Source: Herbaspirillum aquaticum
GTDB lineage: Bacteria > Pseudomonadota > Gammaproteobacteria > Burkholderiales > Burkholderiaceae_D
Length of the DNA stretch: 64,000 bases
Assembly (NCBI RefSeq): GCF_002213425.1
Contig: NZ_NJGV01000002.1
Span: forward strand, 310,001-374,000
Direction: 5' to 3'
Within the stretch, counting starts at the first letter, position 1, and every line of letters starts with the position of its first letter. The translations under genes and the position numbers were made by a program. Shown piece after piece: positions 47,172 through 58,318 of this stretch. The notes beneath the pieces were generated by a model, which did no database searches, was not told the origin of the DNA, and worked only from the letters and a program-made list of their open reading frames with translations.

Positions 47172-47641
47172 TCTATTTGTCTTGGAAGCGGCAGGGCCGC
47201 TGTGGTCGTGGGCATCGGCCGTGGCTCGCCGGGCTGGCCCGGTTCCGGTGCGGGCCGAATGATACCGCGAAATTTCCTTGCAGTTTGGATATTGCCGCAG
47301 GGCTACCCGCGTCTTGCCCGAAAGGGTGGACATTTTCTGCTTCGGATGACAACGTCCGGCGACGCAGCGCGGATGACAAGGGCCTGGTGGATCAGCGTGC
47401 CGCGCGCGCGGACGCGGGCCGGCCTGACCGCTCGCTTTGCGCGGGACTTGGCGCGGTGTCCACTGTATAATGCCGGCTCTGCCAGCAAACGCGCGCACGA
47501 TCCATCATTCCGCCTTCCCCCGGCCTGCACGATTTTTCACTGTGCAATGCGGCATCCGGGGCCGGCCGGTGCCGGTGGACCGGTCCCTGCCGCGATGCTG
47601 CGACGGTTTTCCCGATTCAAGCTAACTGCCTCGACCTCGCC
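47172..47641. other. 470-bp stretch between the DadA-type gene and purL
   Basis: It holds both divergent promoters. A TATAAT at 47466-47471 is likely the purL -10, giving a leader of about 165 nt. No recognised riboswitch and no full PurR box were found; one partial match (GCAAACG near 47482) is too weak. Confidence 0.45.
47466..47471 (+). promoter_or_regulatory. Probable purL promoter -10 element
   Basis: A perfect TATAAT; the -35 region is poor. The long leader after it contains GC-rich inverted repeats but no recognised structure. Confidence 0.5.
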
Positions 47642-50600
47642 ATGCTGATCCTGCCGGGCTCCAATGCCCTTTCCGCTTTTCGTACCCAACGCCTTCTGAC
47701 CCAATTGCAAGCAGTCGATGCCGCCATCACCGGCGTGTCCGGCCGCTACCTGCACTTCGTCGACGCCGGCCAGTCCCAGGCCCTGACGCGCGAGGACGAG
47801 GCACGCCTCAATGGCCTGCTGACCTATGGCGATCCCTTCAATGGCAGCGATGAGGGCGATGCCTTCGTCGTGATCCCGCGTTTCGGCACCATCTCGCCCT
47901 GGGCCAGCAAGGCCACCGACATCGTGCGCAACTGCGGCATGGGCCACATCCACCGGGTCGAGCGCGGCATCATCTTCCGTGTGCAGGTCAAGACGGGCTT
48001 GCTGGGCGGTGCCAAGAAGCTCAACGAAGCCAGCATCCCGGCCGTGGCCGCACTGTTGCACGACCGCATGACCGAAACCGTGCTGCGCGACCCGCAGGAC
48101 GCCGCCGGCCTGTTCTCGGAACTGCAGGCCAAGCCGCTGGAGTCGGTAGACGTGATCGGCGGGGGCCGTGCCGCGCTGGAGCGCGCCAATACCGAGCTGG
48201 GCCTGGCCCTGTCGGATGACGAGATCGATTACCTGGTGGACGCTTTCACCAAGGCCCAGCGCAATCCGACCGACGTCGAACTGATGATGTTCGCCCAGGC
48301 CAACAGCGAACACTGCCGCCACAAGATCTTCAACGCCGACTGGACCATCGACGGCGAAAAGCAGGACAAGTCGCTCTTCGGCATGATCAAGAACACCCAT
48401 CAACTGGCGCCCAAGGGCACCGTGGTGGCCTATTCGGACAACTCCTCCATCATCGAGGGCGCGACCGTCTCGCGCTTCTACCAGCGCGGTGCCACCAAGG
48501 GCAACGTGTATGAAGCCTCGGACGAGCTGACCCACATCCTGATGAAGGTGGAAACCCACAACCACCCGACTGCCATCTCCCCGTTCCCGGGCGCCTCCAC
48601 CGGTGCCGGCGGCGAGATCCGCGACGAAGGTGCCACCGGCCGGGGCTCCAAGCCCAAGGCTGGCCTGACCGGCTTTACCGTCTCCAACCTGATGGTCACC
48701 CACGCCGTGCAACCCTGGGAAAACGCCCGTGACGTGGCCCAGCCGGTGGACCAGCGCGATGAACACGCGCAGGGCGGCATCTACGGCAAGCCCGAACGCA
48801 TCGCTTCGCCCCTGCAGATCATGATCGACGGCCCGCTCGGTGGCGCGGCCTTCAACAACGAATTCGGCCGTCCCAACCTGGGCGGTTACTTCCGCACCTA
48901 CGAGCAGAATGTGGGCGGGCAGGTCATGGGCTATCACAAGCCCATCATGATCGCCGGCGGCATGGGCAACATCTCGGCCAAGCACACCAAGAAGAACGAC
49001 CTGCCGGTCGGCAGCCTGCTGATCCAGCTGGGCGGCCCCGGCATGCGCATCGGCATGGGCGGTGGCGCTGCCTCCTCGATGGCCACCGGCGTCAATACCG
49101 CCGACCTGGATTTCGACTCGGTACAGCGTGGCAACCCGGAAATGGAGCGCCGTGCCCAGGAAGTCATCAACGCCTGCTGGGCGCTGGGTGACGACAACCC
49201 CATCCAGTCCATCCACGATGTGGGTGCGGGCGGCCTGTCCAACGCCTTCCCGGAAATCACCAACGACGCCAAGCGCGGTGCAATTTTTGACCTGCGCAAG
49301 GTGCCGCTGGAAGAAAGCGGCCTGGCCCCGCGCGAGATCTGGAGCAATGAGTCCCAGGAGCGCTACGTGCTGGCCATCCTGCCGGAACACCTGGACCTGT
49401 TCAAATACCTGTGCGAGCGCGAGCGCGCACCCTTCGCCGTGGTCGGTACCGCCACCGAAGAACGCCAGCTGAAGGTGATCGACCCCGAGCACAACAACAA
49501 CCCGGTCGACATGCCCATGGACGTGCTGCTGGGCAAGCCGCCCAAGATGCACCGCGATGTGCAGCACGTGCAAAAGCAGTTGCCGCCGGTCGACCTGACC
49601 GGCATGGACCTGGTGGACGTGGCCCAGCGCGTACTGCGCCTGCCGGCCGTGGCCGACAAGTCCTTCCTGATCACCATCGGTGACCGTAGCGTCGGTGCCA
49701 TGACCGTGCGCGACCAGATGGTCGGTCCCTGGCAGGTGCCGGTGGCTGACGTGGCCGTGACGGCCATGGGCCTGGAAGGCTATCTGGGCGAAGCCATGGC
49801 CATGGGCGAGCGTACCCCGCTGGCCGTGATCGACGCACCGGCCTCGGGCCGCATGGCCGTCGGTGAAGCCATCACCAACATTGCTGCCGCCCCCATCGCC
49901 GAGATCGGCGACATCAAGCTCTCGGCCAACTGGATGGCCGCTTGCGGCCAGCCCGGCCAGGACGCCGCGCTGTTCGATACCGTCAAGGCCGTGGGCATGG
50001 AGCTGTGCCCGGCACTGGGCATCTCGATCCCGGTGGGCAAGGATTCGCTGTCCATGCGCAGCACCTGGAGCGATGAAGAGGGCGCCAAGTCGGTGACCTC
50101 GCCGGTCTCGCTGATCGTTTCCGGTTTCGCGCCGGTGACCGACGTGCGCCGCGTGCTGACCCCGCAACTGCGCAAGGACAAGGGCGACACCGTCCTGATC
50201 CTGATCGACCTGGGCCGTGGCAAGAACCGCATGGGTGCCTCGGCGCTCACCCAGGTGATGCAGCAGATCGGCAACGAGACCCCGGACGTGGACAGCGCCG
50301 AAGACCTCAAGGCCTTCTTCAACGCCATCCAGCAACTCAATACCGAAGACCGCCTGCTGGCCTACCACGACCGTTCCGACGGCGGCCTGTATGCCACCCT
50401 GGCCGAAATGGCCTTTGCCGGCCATACCGGCATCTCGGTCAACCTCGACATCCTGACCATGGAAGCCGAGCATGCCGCCGACTGGGGCGATTCCAAGAAC
50501 TGGACCACGCAAGTGGCCGAGCGCCGCAATGAACTGACCCTGCGCGCGCTGTTCAGTGAAGAACTGGGTGCCGTGATCCAGGTCCCGGCCGAGCAGAAGT

Positions 50601-51673
50601 CGGAGGTCATGAACGTGCTGCGCAGCTACAACCTGGGCGCGTGCAGCCACATCATCGGCAAGCCCAACGACCGCGACGTGATCGAATTCATGCGCGATGC
50701 CAAGAACATCTACGGCCAGCCGCGCGCCGAGCTGCATCGCGTCTGGAGCGAGACCAGCTGGCGCATCGCCCGCCTGCGTGACAACCCGGCCTGCGCCGAT
50801 GCCGAATACGAACGCCTGCTGGATGCAGCCGATCCCGGCATGACGCCCAAGCTGACCTTCGATCCGCAGGAAGACATCGCCGCACCCTACCTGTCGCTGG
50901 GCGCAGCGGCGCGTCCCAAGGTCGCCATCCTGCGCGAGCAGGGCGTGAACTCGCACATCGAGACTGCCTACGCCATGCACAAGGCCGGCTTCACCGCCGT
51001 GGACGTGCACATGAGCGATTTGATCGCCAATCGCGCCAAGCTGGATGACTTCAAGGGCTTCATCGCCGTGGGCGGTTTCTCCTACGGTGACGTGCTGGGC
51101 GCCGGCGAAGGCTGGGCCAAGACGATTCTCTTCAATGCGCAGCTGGCCGAGCAGTTCTCGCGCTTCTTCCAGCGCCAGGACACCTTCTCGCTGGGCATCT
51201 GCAACGGCTGCCAGATGATGAGCAACCTGAAGTCCATGATCCCGGGCGCCGAAGCCTGGCCCAAGTTCACCCGCAACAAGTCCGAGCAGTTCGAGGCGCG
51301 TTTCGTGATGGTGGAAGTGGCCGATTCGCCGTCCATCTTCATGCAGGGCATGGCCGGTACCCAGGCACCGATCGCCACCGCCCACGGTGAAGGTTTCGCC
51401 GACTTCTCGCAGACCGGCGATATCGACCGTGCCATCATCGCCATGCGCTACGTCGACCATCGCGGCGCTGCTACCGAAGCCTATCCGTTCAACCCCAACG
51501 GTTCGCCCCAGGGCATCACCTCGGTGACCACCCCGGACGGCCGCTTCACGGTCCTGATGCCGCACGCCGAACGCGTGTTCCGCACGGTGACCCAGTCCTG
51601 GCACCCGGAGTCGTGGGGCGAGGATTCGCCGTGGATGCGCATGTTCCGCAATGCCCGCAAGTGGGTGGGTTGA
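47642..51673 (+). CDS. purL: Phosphoribosylformylglycinamidine synthase
   Basis: PurL (1343 aa) is the large single-chain enzyme that makes FGAM from FGAR, glutamine and ATP. N-terminal linker domain, two AIRS-type ATP domains ([34 protein letters not shown]; and [12 protein letters not shown] in the second), and a C-terminal class I amidotransferase with Cys1187 (GICNGCQMM), His1321 and Glu1323 (WHPES). Length is the family norm for proteobacteria. A strong terminator follows. Confidence 0.98.
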   Translation: MLILPGSNALSAFRTQRLLTQLQAVDAAITGVSGRYLHFVDAGQSQALTREDEARLNGLLTYGDPFNGSDEGDAFVVIPRFGTISPWASKATDIVRNCGMGHIHRVERGIIFRVQVKTGLLGGAKKLNEASIPAVAALLHDRMTETVLRDPQDAAGLFSELQAKPLESVDVIGGGRAALERANTELGLALSDDEIDYLVDAFTKAQRNPTDVELMMFAQANSEHCRHKIFNADWTIDGEKQDKSLFGMIKNTHQLAPKGTVVAYSDNSSIIEGATVSRFYQRGATKGNVYEASDELTHILMKVETHNHPTAISPFPGASTGAGGEIRDEGATGRGSKPKAGLTGFTVSNLMVTHAVQPWENARDVAQPVDQRDEHAQGGIYGKPERIASPLQIMIDGPLGGAAFNNEFGRPNLGGYFRTYEQNVGGQVMGYHKPIMIAGGMGNISAKHTKKNDLPVGSLLIQLGGPGMRIGMGGGAASSMATGVNTADLDFDSVQRGNPEMERRAQEVINACWALGDDNPIQSIHDVGAGGLSNAFPEITNDAKRGAIFDLRKVPLEESGLAPREIWSNESQERYVLAILPEHLDLFKYLCERERAPFAVVGTATEERQLKVIDPEHNNNPVDMPMDVLLGKPPKMHRDVQHVQKQLPPVDLTGMDLVDVAQRVLRLPAVADKSFLITIGDRSVGAMTVRDQMVGPWQVPVADVAVTAMGLEGYLGEAMAMGERTPLAVIDAPASGRMAVGEAITNIAAAPIAEIGDIKLSANWMAACGQPGQDAALFDTVKAVGMELCPALGISIPVGKDSLSMRSTWSDEEGAKSVTSPVSLIVSGFAPVTDVRRVLTPQLRKDKGDTVLILIDLGRGKNRMGASALTQVMQQIGNETPDVDSAEDLKAFFNAIQQLNTEDRLLAYHDRSDGGLYATLAEMAFAGHTGISVNLDILTMEAEHAADWGDSKNWTTQVAERRNELTLRALFSEELGAVIQVPAEQKSEVMNVLRSYNLGACSHIIGKPNDRDVIEFMRDAKNIYGQPRAELHRVWSETSWRIARLRDNPACADAEYERLLDAADPGMTPKLTFDPQEDIAAPYLSLGAAARPKVAILREQGVNSHIETAYAMHKAGFTAVDVHMSDLIANRAKLDDFKGFIAVGGFSYGDVLGAGEGWAKTILFNAQLAEQFSRFFQRQDTFSLGICNGCQMMSNLKSMIPGAEAWPKFTRNKSEQFEARFVMVEVADSPSIFMQGMAGTQAPIATAHGEGFADFSQTGDIDRAIIAMRYVDHRGAATEAYPFNPNGSPQGITSVTTPDGRFTVLMPHAERVFRTVTQSWHPESWGEDSPWMRMFRNARKWVG

Positions 51674-51757
51674 GCCGGAAATGGCTTGACATGAAGTTTC
51701 CTGTCCCGACTGCCCGCCGCACGGGGCATTCGGGCAGGGGATGGAAAAGCCGGATGA

Positions 51758-51792
51758 AAAAAAACGCAGTTCCGAAAGGAACTGCGTTTTTT
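51758..51792. terminator. Bidirectional rho-independent terminator
   Basis: Stem AACGCAGTTCC with GGAACTGCGTT around GAAA, flanked by A and T runs; it can end both purL and the convergent porin gene. Confidence 0.92.
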
Positions 51793-51854
51793 GTTTCTGC
51801 TGCGCGGTTGGGTGATGACGCTGTCCCGAAGGAAAGCGCCACCCTCAAGCCGGA

Positions 51855-52954
51855 TCAGAAGATGTGACGGATGCCAACGCCGACGGTGGTCAGGTTGTCC
51901 TTGCCAGCGGCTTGGCCGGTCAGCTCGTAGCGGGCTGCGTCCTTGGCCTTGTTGTAGTCCACGATGGTGTAGACCTGGGTGCGCTTGGACAGGGCATATT
52001 CGGCCCAGCCCACGATGGCGTAGCGCTTGCCGTCGCCAACCGTGCCCACGTTCCTGACGCTGGCGTTCTGGCTCTTGTCATAGTAGAAGGCGCCGGTCAG
52101 CGACAGGGCGGCGGTAGCTTGGTAGGACGTACCGAAGAAGTAACCCTTGTCCTTGCGCTGGACACCTTCGACACCGCCAGCCGATGCTGCGCTGTTGGTC
52201 ATGGCCATGTAGGCAGCAGTGGTACCGGTGGCATCCTTGATGTTGAAGTAGCCGCCGAACAGCTTGGCGTCACCGATCTTGTAGGAAGCCGACAGGTTGT
52301 AGCTGGTGTCCTTGTTGTCGCTGTTATTGGGGCTCACAGTCTGCTGCCAGCCGCCACCGACGGAGAAGGGCCGGTGGTGTATTGCAGCGAGCTGCTGATC
52401 TGGCTGCCGCGGCGGGCCGAACCGGCTTGTTCGCCAGCCGAGTAGGACAGGCCAACGCTCACGCCGCTGAAGCTGCCGTAGTACTTGATCATGTTGCTGT
52501 TGCGCACCAGGGTGCCGGCGGCCGGCAGCCAGGAGTTGCTGTCGTAGTTGCCCACGGTCAGCGGGTCGAAGTGGTCAGCCAGCAGGTCGAACAGGGGGGT
52601 GTTCTGGCGGCCGATGGAGACCTTGCCGAAGCTGCCACCCAGGCCAACCCAGGATTGACGGTTGAAGATGGTGTTGGCGCTGCTCATGGAGCCGTTGTCA
52701 CCGTTGAAGCCGTTTTCCAGCTGGAACATGGCCTTCAGGCCGCCACCCAGGTCTTCGGTACCCTTGAAGCCGATACGGCTGTTGGCGATCGCGCCGTTGT
52801 CCACGCGCACGTTGCTGTTGCCCTGGGCATTGTCGCTGCTCAGGTAACGGATGCTGGTGTCGACGATGCCGTAGATGGTCACGGTGGACTGGGCAAAGGC
52901 TGCGCCGCCCGTGGTCAGGCCGGCTGCCAGCAGCAGCATGGAACTCTTCTTCAT
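51855..52954 (-). pseudogene. Gram-negative porin gene with a one-base frameshift
   Basis: A trimeric outer-membrane porin of the Burkholderia/Neisseria group. Start MKKSSMLLLAAGLTTGGAAFAQS is a signal peptide, with GGAGAGAAACC before it. The first frame runs to a stop at 52334 after SSLQYTTGP; the second frame resumes as a proper porin (NLSASYKIGDAKLFGGYF) to the C-terminal VGVGIRHIF with terminal Phe. Adding one base near 52366-52372 restores a continuous frame of 366 aa. Either a recent mutation or a sequencing error explains it; the gene is otherwise intact. Confidence 0.88.
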
Positions 52955-53121
52955 AGGTTTCTCTCCAGAAAGCACGATGTTGTGTTGTTGATGGCGCCGC
53001 GGATCAGCCTTGTGTGCCTCTCCCCGAAACACCTCTTTTATCGCCGCGACCGCATTGAACGTGGCCGGCCGCAGCCTGTCCCTATTTGGAACTGGATCGA
53101 AGAATATCAGAACGATGGTTC

Positions 53122-53139
53122 GCAAAATGCGCAAAATGC
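53122..53139. repeat. Tandem repeat GCAAAATGC x2
   Basis: Two adjoining identical 9-mers about 170-185 bp upstream of the porin start. The unit is short, but exact tandem copies here may be an operator. Confidence 0.5.
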
Positions 53140-53366
53140 TGCAGGTTAATTCCTCTTTTTTAATTATTTAGTGAATTTATATGATTATGAAAAATTTATT
53201 GGATAAATCTTTTATAAAAATAAATCTTCACTATGAAACTTGGTTTGTGTCTTCTCTGTGACAAGAAGGCCAATTTCAGCGCTTTTTTGGAGGAAATCCG
53301 GGGTTTTCGAGCGACTTTTTGATCGCAGGTGCAGAAGTTGTGCGCGCGATCGTAGCTAAAAAGCAA

Positions 53367-53397
53367 CATGCCCGGCGAGGAGACCTGGCCGGGCATG
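53367..53397 (-). terminator. Hairpin terminator after the parvulin gene
   Basis: Stem CATGCCCGGC with GCCGGGCATG, 11-base loop, then a moderately T-rich tail on the minus strand. Confidence 0.75.
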
Positions 53398-53458
53398 CTG
53401 GGGGAACGATGAAGAGGAGGGCGCGCGGCCGTCCCCTTCGACGATCAGGGCGAAAGGC

Positions 53459-54235
53459 TTATTGCACCTTGGCCTTGGCGCGCAGTTGCTCCTGGTAAGC
53501 CTGCAGCTTCTTCTGTTGCAGGGCTTCGGCGATCTGCGGCTTGACTTCTTCCAGGGTCGGGACCTTGGCGGGGCGCACGTCTTCCAGCTTGATCACGTGC
53601 CAGCCGAACTGGGTCTGCACCGGGGTCTGGGTGATGTCACCCTTCTTCAGGGCCACCATGGCGTCGGAGAACGGCTTGACGAACGAGGCCGGGGTGGCCC
53701 AGTCCAGGTCGCCGCCGTTGGCTGCCGAACCGGTGTCCTTGGATTGCTTGGCCAGGTCTTCGAACTTGGTACCAGCCTTCAGCTTGGCGATGATGGCTTC
53801 GGCGTCTTCCTTCTTGTCCACCAGGATGTGGCGGGCGTGGTATTCCTTGTCGCCGGCCTGGGCCTTGAACTTGTCGTATTCGGCCTTGATGTCGGCATCG
53901 GAGACCGGGTTCTTCTTCAGGTAGTCGGCGATCAGGGCGCGGATGACGATGGACTGGCGGGCCAGTTCCAGCTGGTTCTTGACGTCGCTGCTGTTGGACA
54001 GGCCTTGCTTGTCGGCTTCCTGCATCAGGATTTCACGGTTGATCAGCTCTTCCTTGATGGCGCCGCGCAGTTGCGGGCTGTCAGGCTGGCCTTGCGCAGT
54101 CATCTGCTTGACCATCAGTTCGGCGCGGGAGGAGGGAATCGCCTTGCCGTTCACTACGGCCAGGTTTTGTGCGAAGGCCGGGATGGAAGCGATGGCGAAC
54201 AGCAGCACCAGCAGACGAGCGGGTTTGAATGTCAT
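53459..54235 (-). CDS. Periplasmic parvulin-type peptidyl-prolyl isomerase
   Basis: A 258-aa exported foldase. The signal peptide ends at about residue 22 (PARLLVLLFAIASIPAFA). A SurA-N-like segment precedes a single parvulin domain (KEYHARHILVDKKEDAEAI, NGGDLDWATPASFVKPF, FGWHVIKLEDVRP). The shortness and the single domain distinguish it from SurA. It follows bolA and yciB in the same orientation, a usual gene order in this group. It probably assists outer-membrane protein folding. Confidence 0.93.
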   Translation of the reverse strand: MTFKPARLLVLLFAIASIPAFAQNLAVVNGKAIPSSRAELMVKQMTAQGQPDSPQLRGAIKEELINREILMQEADKQGLSNSSDVKNQLELARQSIVIRALIADYLKKNPVSDADIKAEYDKFKAQAGDKEYHARHILVDKKEDAEAIIAKLKAGTKFEDLAKQSKDTGSAANGGDLDWATPASFVKPFSDAMVALKKGDITQTPVQTQFGWHVIKLEDVRPAKVPTLEEVKPQIAEALQQKKLQAYQEQLRAKAKVQ

Positions 54236-54325
54236 TGTTGAATCCTAGAAAAGAAAGGAATGAATCAAAACGGAGAAAAAAACAGGAGGGGCTTGATAAG
54301 CAGGCGTCGGTCTTTGTTCTTGGTC

Positions 54326-54610
54326 TCAGTTCGTTGCCTCTGACGGCGAGAGCGCCACTATGGCCAGCGCGTGGATCTCCTGCTGCATCAGGTCGGACAG
54401 GCAATCATACACCAGCCGATGGCGGTTCAACCGATTTTTGCCCTCGAACAAGTCGGAAACCAGGCGGACCCTGTAATGTCCTCCGCCAGAGGCGGCGCCG
54501 GCATGTCCAGCATGCAGGGCCGACTCATCCTCGACCAGACAGGCCTGCGGCGTGAAAGTTGCAGTCAGGCGTTCGGTAATGCGCTGCACGCGCGTGTCAG
54601 CGGCACTCAT
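54326..54610 (-). CDS. bolA: BolA-family protein
   Basis: A 94-aa BolA/YrbA-type protein. The C-terminal helix-turn-helix-like region [35 protein letters not shown] is the family signature. Start at 54610 overlaps the yciB stop by 4 bases; the longer open frame upstream is only a shadow of yciB. BolA proteins pair with monothiol glutaredoxins to handle Fe-S clusters or regulate transcription. Confidence 0.92.
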   Translation of the reverse strand: MSAADTRVQRITERLTATFTPQACLVEDESALHAGHAGAASGGGHYRVRLVSDLFEGKNRLNRHRLVYDCLSDLMQQEIHALAIVALSPSEATN

Positions 54611-55227
54611 TCGGCGTCCTTCATGTATTTGGAAAGGAACAGGCTCTGCCCGATGATGAAGGCAAACATCAGGCCCATGCTGCCGAACATCTTGAAGTTG
54701 ACCCAGGTATCGAGCGAGTAATTGAAGGCGATATACAGGTTCAGCACGCCCATGACGGCGAAGAACGCGATCCAGGCCAGGTTCAGGCGCGGCCAGATCG
54801 GTTCGGGCAGGGTGACCTGCTTTTCCATCATCACGCGGATGAGATTTTTCTTCATGAACAGCTGCGACACCAGCAAGGCCAGGCCGAAGGCCCAGTACAG
54901 GATGGTCGGTTTCCACTTGATGAAGGTATCGTCACGGAAATAGATGGTGGCACCGCCAAAGACCACGATGATGGCCAGCGACACCCACAGCATGCCGTCC
55001 ACCTTGCGCCGGCGCAGCAGCAGCCAGGCAATCTGGCCCAGCGAGGCGATGATGGCCACCGCCGTCGAGAGCAGGATCGGTGCCTGGGTGGCCGTGACGG
55101 CGCCGGCCGACATGGCCCCGCCCAGGTATTGCATCACGAGGTCCTGCGCGGCCGAGGGATGGCCCTCGGCCCATTTGAAGACGCCGAAAAACAGGATGAC
55201 GGGGAACAGGTCGAACAGGAACTTCAT
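54607..55227 (-). CDS. yciB: Inner membrane-spanning septation protein YciB
   Basis: A 206-aa intracellular septation protein A family member with five to six membrane segments. The N-terminal [21 protein letters not shown] and the later block [19 protein letters not shown] are diagnostic. Its 3' end overlaps bolA by 4 bases. It is linked to cell envelope synthesis and division. Confidence 0.95.
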   Translation of the reverse strand: MKFLFDLFPVILFFGVFKWAEGHPSAAQDLVMQYLGGAMSAGAVTATQAPILLSTAVAIIASLGQIAWLLLRRRKVDGMLWVSLAIIVVFGGATIYFRDDTFIKWKPTILYWAFGLALLVSQLFMKKNLIRVMMEKQVTLPEPIWPRLNLAWIAFFAVMGVLNLYIAFNYSLDTWVNFKMFGSMGLMFAFIIGQSLFLSKYMKDAE

Positions 55228-55272
55228 CGGGTTGGCTTCTTCAGTGAGTCAATGAAACGGTGGAAGAGCGGC

Positions 55273-55668
55273 TTACGCGGGGTCGAAACGCAGCGAAGCC
55301 GAATTGATGCAATAGCGCAGTCCGGTCGGCGGCGGGCCGTCGGGGAAGACGTGGCCCAGGTGGGCGTCGCAGACGTTGCAGATGATCTCGGTGCGAATCA
55401 TGCCATAACTGCGGTCCAGTTTCTCGCGCACGTTGGCCGGATCGATGGGTTCGAAGTAGCTGGGCCAGCCGCAGCCGGAATCGAACTTGGCATCCGAGGT
55501 AAACAGCGGCGTATCACAGCAGACGCAGGTATAGATGCCGGCTTCATGATGATCCCAGTAGCGGCCGGTGAAAGCGCGCTCGGTGGCCGCTTCGCGGGTG
55601 ACCTGGTATTCCATGGGGTCCAGCTGTTCGCGCCATTGCGCTTCGGTCTTTTCTACACGTTTGTTCAT
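55273..55668 (-). CDS. msrB: Peptide-methionine (R)-S-oxide reductase
   Basis: MsrB (131 aa). Zinc-binding CxxC pairs: CVCC near residue 51 and CNVC near residue 98; catalytic Cys in [11 protein letters not shown]; and GWPSYFEP at the substrate pocket. Start at 55668 has AAGGAG upstream; the longer frame upstream lacks homology. It repairs oxidised methionine. It lies between yciB and selO, in the same direction; both neighbours MsrB and SelO concern redox stress. Confidence 0.96.
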   Translation of the reverse strand: MNKRVEKTEAQWREQLDPMEYQVTREAATERAFTGRYWDHHEAGIYTCVCCDTPLFTSDAKFDSGCGWPSYFEPIDPANVREKLDRSYGMIRTEIICNVCDAHLGHVFPDGPPPTGLRYCINSASLRFDPA

Positions 55669-55739
55669 GCTTGGCTCCTTGGGGATGACGGGCGACGGGC
55701 AAATGCGGGCCGCCCGGGAAGAAAGTTGCAGAGGCCGCC

Positions 55740-57215
55740 TCAGGAAGAGCAACTCACCTCGAGATGGCGGGCCCACTCCGGCGGCAGTGCGGCGTAGCGC
55801 TCGAATTCGGGTTGCTCGTCAAAGGGGTGTTGCAGGATCTGCTGCAGGCGCGCCACTTCACTGAAATCCTTCTCCAGCGCGCGGTCGATGGCGTCCTGGG
55901 CGAGGTAATTGCGTAGCACGTATTTGGGGTTGACCGCATGCATTGCAAGCCGGCGGGCGTCGTCGTCGCTGTCTTCGGCGCGCAGGCGGGCGCGATACTG
56001 CACGGCCCAGGCATCGAAGGCAGGACGATCAAGGATCAGGTCGCGCACGGGCTCGTCGTCAGCCACATTGCCGATGCGCAAGTTGCCCAGGCGACGGAAG
56101 AACAGGGTGAAGTCCACCCCATTGGCCTGCAGGATGGCAAACAGCGCTTCGATCAGTTGTTCATCCTCGGGCTGCTGCGTGCGCAGTCCCAGCTTGGCGT
56201 GCAGCAACTGGGCATGGCGCGCCTGGAAGATGGCTTCATAGTCGGCCAGCGCTGCTTCGGTCTGCTCCACCGAACCGATCAGCGGCAGCATGGCCTGGCC
56301 CAGTGCGAAGCAGTTCCACTGGCCGATCCTCGGTTGCATCTGGTAGCTGTAGCGGCCCTGGCTGTCGGTGTGGTTGCAGATGTGGCGGGCGTCGAAGGCT
56401 TCCATGAAGCCGAAGGGGCCGTAATCCAGGGTCAGGCCCAGGATGGACATGTTGTCGGTATTCATCACGCCATGCATGAAGCCCACCGCCTGCCATTGCG
56501 CCATCAGGGTGGCGGTGCGGCGGGTGACTTCCTTGAGCAGGGCCTGGTACGGGTTCTCTTCAGGCAGCAGTTCCGGATAGAACTGTTCCAGCACGGTATC
56601 GGCCAGGATCTTCAAGTCGTCGAAGCGCTGGTTGTAGTACCAGTGCTCGAAGGAGCCGAAGCGGATGAAACTGGGCGCCATGCGGGTGACGACGGCGGCG
56701 GTTTCCGGGGCTTCGCGCATGACACGCTGGTCCGAGCCGATCACGGTCAGGGCGCGCGTGGTCGGGATGCCGAGCGCAGCCATGGCTTCCGAGCAGAGGA
56801 ATTCGCGGATCGAGGAGCGCAGCACGGCGCGGCCGTCGCCCATGCGGGAGTAGGGGGTCATGCCCGCGCCCTTGAGTTGCAGTTCGATGCGGCCCTGGCC
56901 GTCGGCGGCCGGCAGGTCGCCCAGGGTAATGGCGCGGCCATCGCCCAGCTGGCCGGCCCAGACCCCGAACTGGTGCCCGGAATAGACCGCCGACAGCGGC
57001 GTCGAGCCGGGTGCGACCTGGTTGCCGGCAAAGATGTCCAGGAAGTCGGTGTGCTCATCGGCCGGCCGCGGCAGCCCGACCGTGGCGGCGGCTGCGTCGC
57101 TGAAGCCGACCAGGTAGGGGGCGGGCAGGGGGGTGGGCTGCAGGCGGGTATAAAAAGCCGGCGGCAATTCGGCGAAACGGTTCTCGAAGGGGGGCAGCGG
57201 ATAGGATTGCGTCAT
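55740..57215 (-). CDS. selO: Protein adenylyltransferase SelO
   Basis: SelO/YdiU (491 aa) is a pseudokinase-fold enzyme that AMPylates proteins under oxidative stress. Blocks: [20 protein letters not shown] near the start, the [21 protein letters not shown] motif, [18 protein letters not shown], and the catalytic [22 protein letters not shown]. The C-terminus ends in CSS, which suits the known C-terminal position of the redox Cys or Sec. It is the first gene of a leftward set with msrB. Confidence 0.96.
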   Translation of the reverse strand: MTQSYPLPPFENRFAELPPAFYTRLQPTPLPAPYLVGFSDAAAATVGLPRPADEHTDFLDIFAGNQVAPGSTPLSAVYSGHQFGVWAGQLGDGRAITLGDLPAADGQGRIELQLKGAGMTPYSRMGDGRAVLRSSIREFLCSEAMAALGIPTTRALTVIGSDQRVMREAPETAAVVTRMAPSFIRFGSFEHWYYNQRFDDLKILADTVLEQFYPELLPEENPYQALLKEVTRRTATLMAQWQAVGFMHGVMNTDNMSILGLTLDYGPFGFMEAFDARHICNHTDSQGRYSYQMQPRIGQWNCFALGQAMLPLIGSVEQTEAALADYEAIFQARHAQLLHAKLGLRTQQPEDEQLIEALFAILQANGVDFTLFFRRLGNLRIGNVADDEPVRDLILDRPAFDAWAVQYRARLRAEDSDDDARRLAMHAVNPKYVLRNYLAQDAIDRALEKDFSEVARLQQILQHPFDEQPEFERYAALPPEWARHLEVSCSS

Positions 57216-57379
57216 GGTCAGCCTGTGGCGCGCAGCCCGGACCGGGCCGCAATCCGCTATTTTGACAGAGAAGCGCGAATCCCATAGGATCGCTCCACTT
57301 TTGCGTCCTGCCGCGCCTGGCCGGGCGCGGCAAGCCCCTCAACCCCTTCGATACGGCATCTCCCCGCAAGGCTGGCAAT

Positions 57380-58315
57380 TTGGAATTCGCGCTGATCACC
57401 TTCCTCAACGGACTGGGCTACGGCTTTTTGCTGTTCCTGCTGTCCTCGGGCCTCACGCTCATCTACAGCATGATGGGCGTGCCCAACTTCGCCCACGCCA
57501 GCTTCTACATGCTGGGCGCCTACGTCGCCTATGCCCTGGCCGGGCTGTTGGGATTCTGGTGGGCGCTGTTGCTGGCGCCCTTGATCGTGGGCGTGGCGGG
57601 CGCGCTGGTGGAGCATTACGGCCTGCGCATCGTGCATCGCTACGGGCACGTGCCTGAACTGTTGTTCACGTTCGGCCTGTCCTATCTGGTAGTGGAACTG
57701 GTGCAACTGGTCTGGGGGCGCTCGCCCGTGCCTTACCGCATCCCGCCCGAACTGGATGGCACGCTGTTTACGCTGTATTCCACCGCTTTCCCGGTCTATC
57801 GCGGCTTCATGCTGCTGGTGGCGGCCTTGATGCTGCTGGCCCTGTGGCTGCTGCTGCGCCATACCCGCATCGGACTGCTGATCCAGGCCGCGCTGACCCA
57901 TCCGCAGATGGCCGAGGCACTGGGCCACAACGTGCCGCGCGTGTTCATGCTGGTGTTTGGCGGCGGCTGCGCGCTGGCAGCACTGGCCGGTGTCATCGGC
58001 GGCAATGCCTTCGTCACCGAGCCGGGGATGGCCGCCGCCGTGGGCAGCATCATCTTCGTGGTGGTGGTGGTAGGTGGCCTGGGCTCGCTGGCCGGGGCCT
58101 TCATCACCTCGCTGCTGATCGGCATGATGCAGACCTTTGCGGTGGCGCTGGATGTCTCGCTGGCCAGCCTGGGGCTGCAGGTTCCGTCCGGCAGCGCGCT
58201 GGCGCCCCTGGCGCGGCTGACATTGGCGCAGGTGGCACCGGTGTTGCCCTACCTGCTGCTGGTGGTGATGCTGGTCGTGCGTCCCAAGGGCCTCATGGGC
58301 CGGCGGGAGGGCTGA
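57380..58315 (+). CDS. livH: Branched-chain amino acid-type ABC permease LivH
   Basis: A 311-aa inner-membrane permease with eight to nine segments: FLNGLGYGFLLFLLSSGLTLIYSMMGVPNFAHASFYMLG is the family opening and GGLGSLAGAFITSLLIGMMQTF the permease loop. TTG at 57380 is the start, since no ATG or GTG fits the conserved N-terminus. It opens the four-gene set livHMGF, with 3 bp before livM. Confidence 0.92.
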   Translation: MEFALITFLNGLGYGFLLFLLSSGLTLIYSMMGVPNFAHASFYMLGAYVAYALAGLLGFWWALLLAPLIVGVAGALVEHYGLRIVHRYGHVPELLFTFGLSYLVVELVQLVWGRSPVPYRIPPELDGTLFTLYSTAFPVYRGFMLLVAALMLLALWLLLRHTRIGLLIQAALTHPQMAEALGHNVPRVFMLVFGGGCALAALAGVIGGNAFVTEPGMAAAVGSIIFVVVVVGGLGSLAGAFITSLLIGMMQTFAVALDVSLASLGLQVPSGSALAPLARLTLAQVAPVLPYLLLVVMLVVRPKGLMGRREG

Positions 58316-58318
58316 GCG

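Larger units (their letters stand above)
52955..53458. other. 504-bp AT-rich regulatory stretch upstream of the porin
   Basis: No gene. Positions 53150-53260 are strikingly AT-rich against the GC-rich background, fitting a strongly regulated or curvature-dependent porin promoter. It holds a tandem 9-mer repeat (53122-53139) and, at the left end of the neighbouring gene, the terminator at 53367-53397. Confidence 0.5.

Noticed and set aside
47478..47641. PurR box or purine riboswitch in the purL leader
   Set aside because: Only a GCAAACG half-match exists; no second half-site or purine-aptamer core, and betaproteobacteria do not generally have an enteric PurR.
47537..51604. A 1355-codon open frame on the minus strand opposite purL
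   Set aside because: It is an antisense shadow caused by GC-rich codon bias; composition is His/Gly/Ala-rich with no domain, while the plus strand encodes clear PurL.
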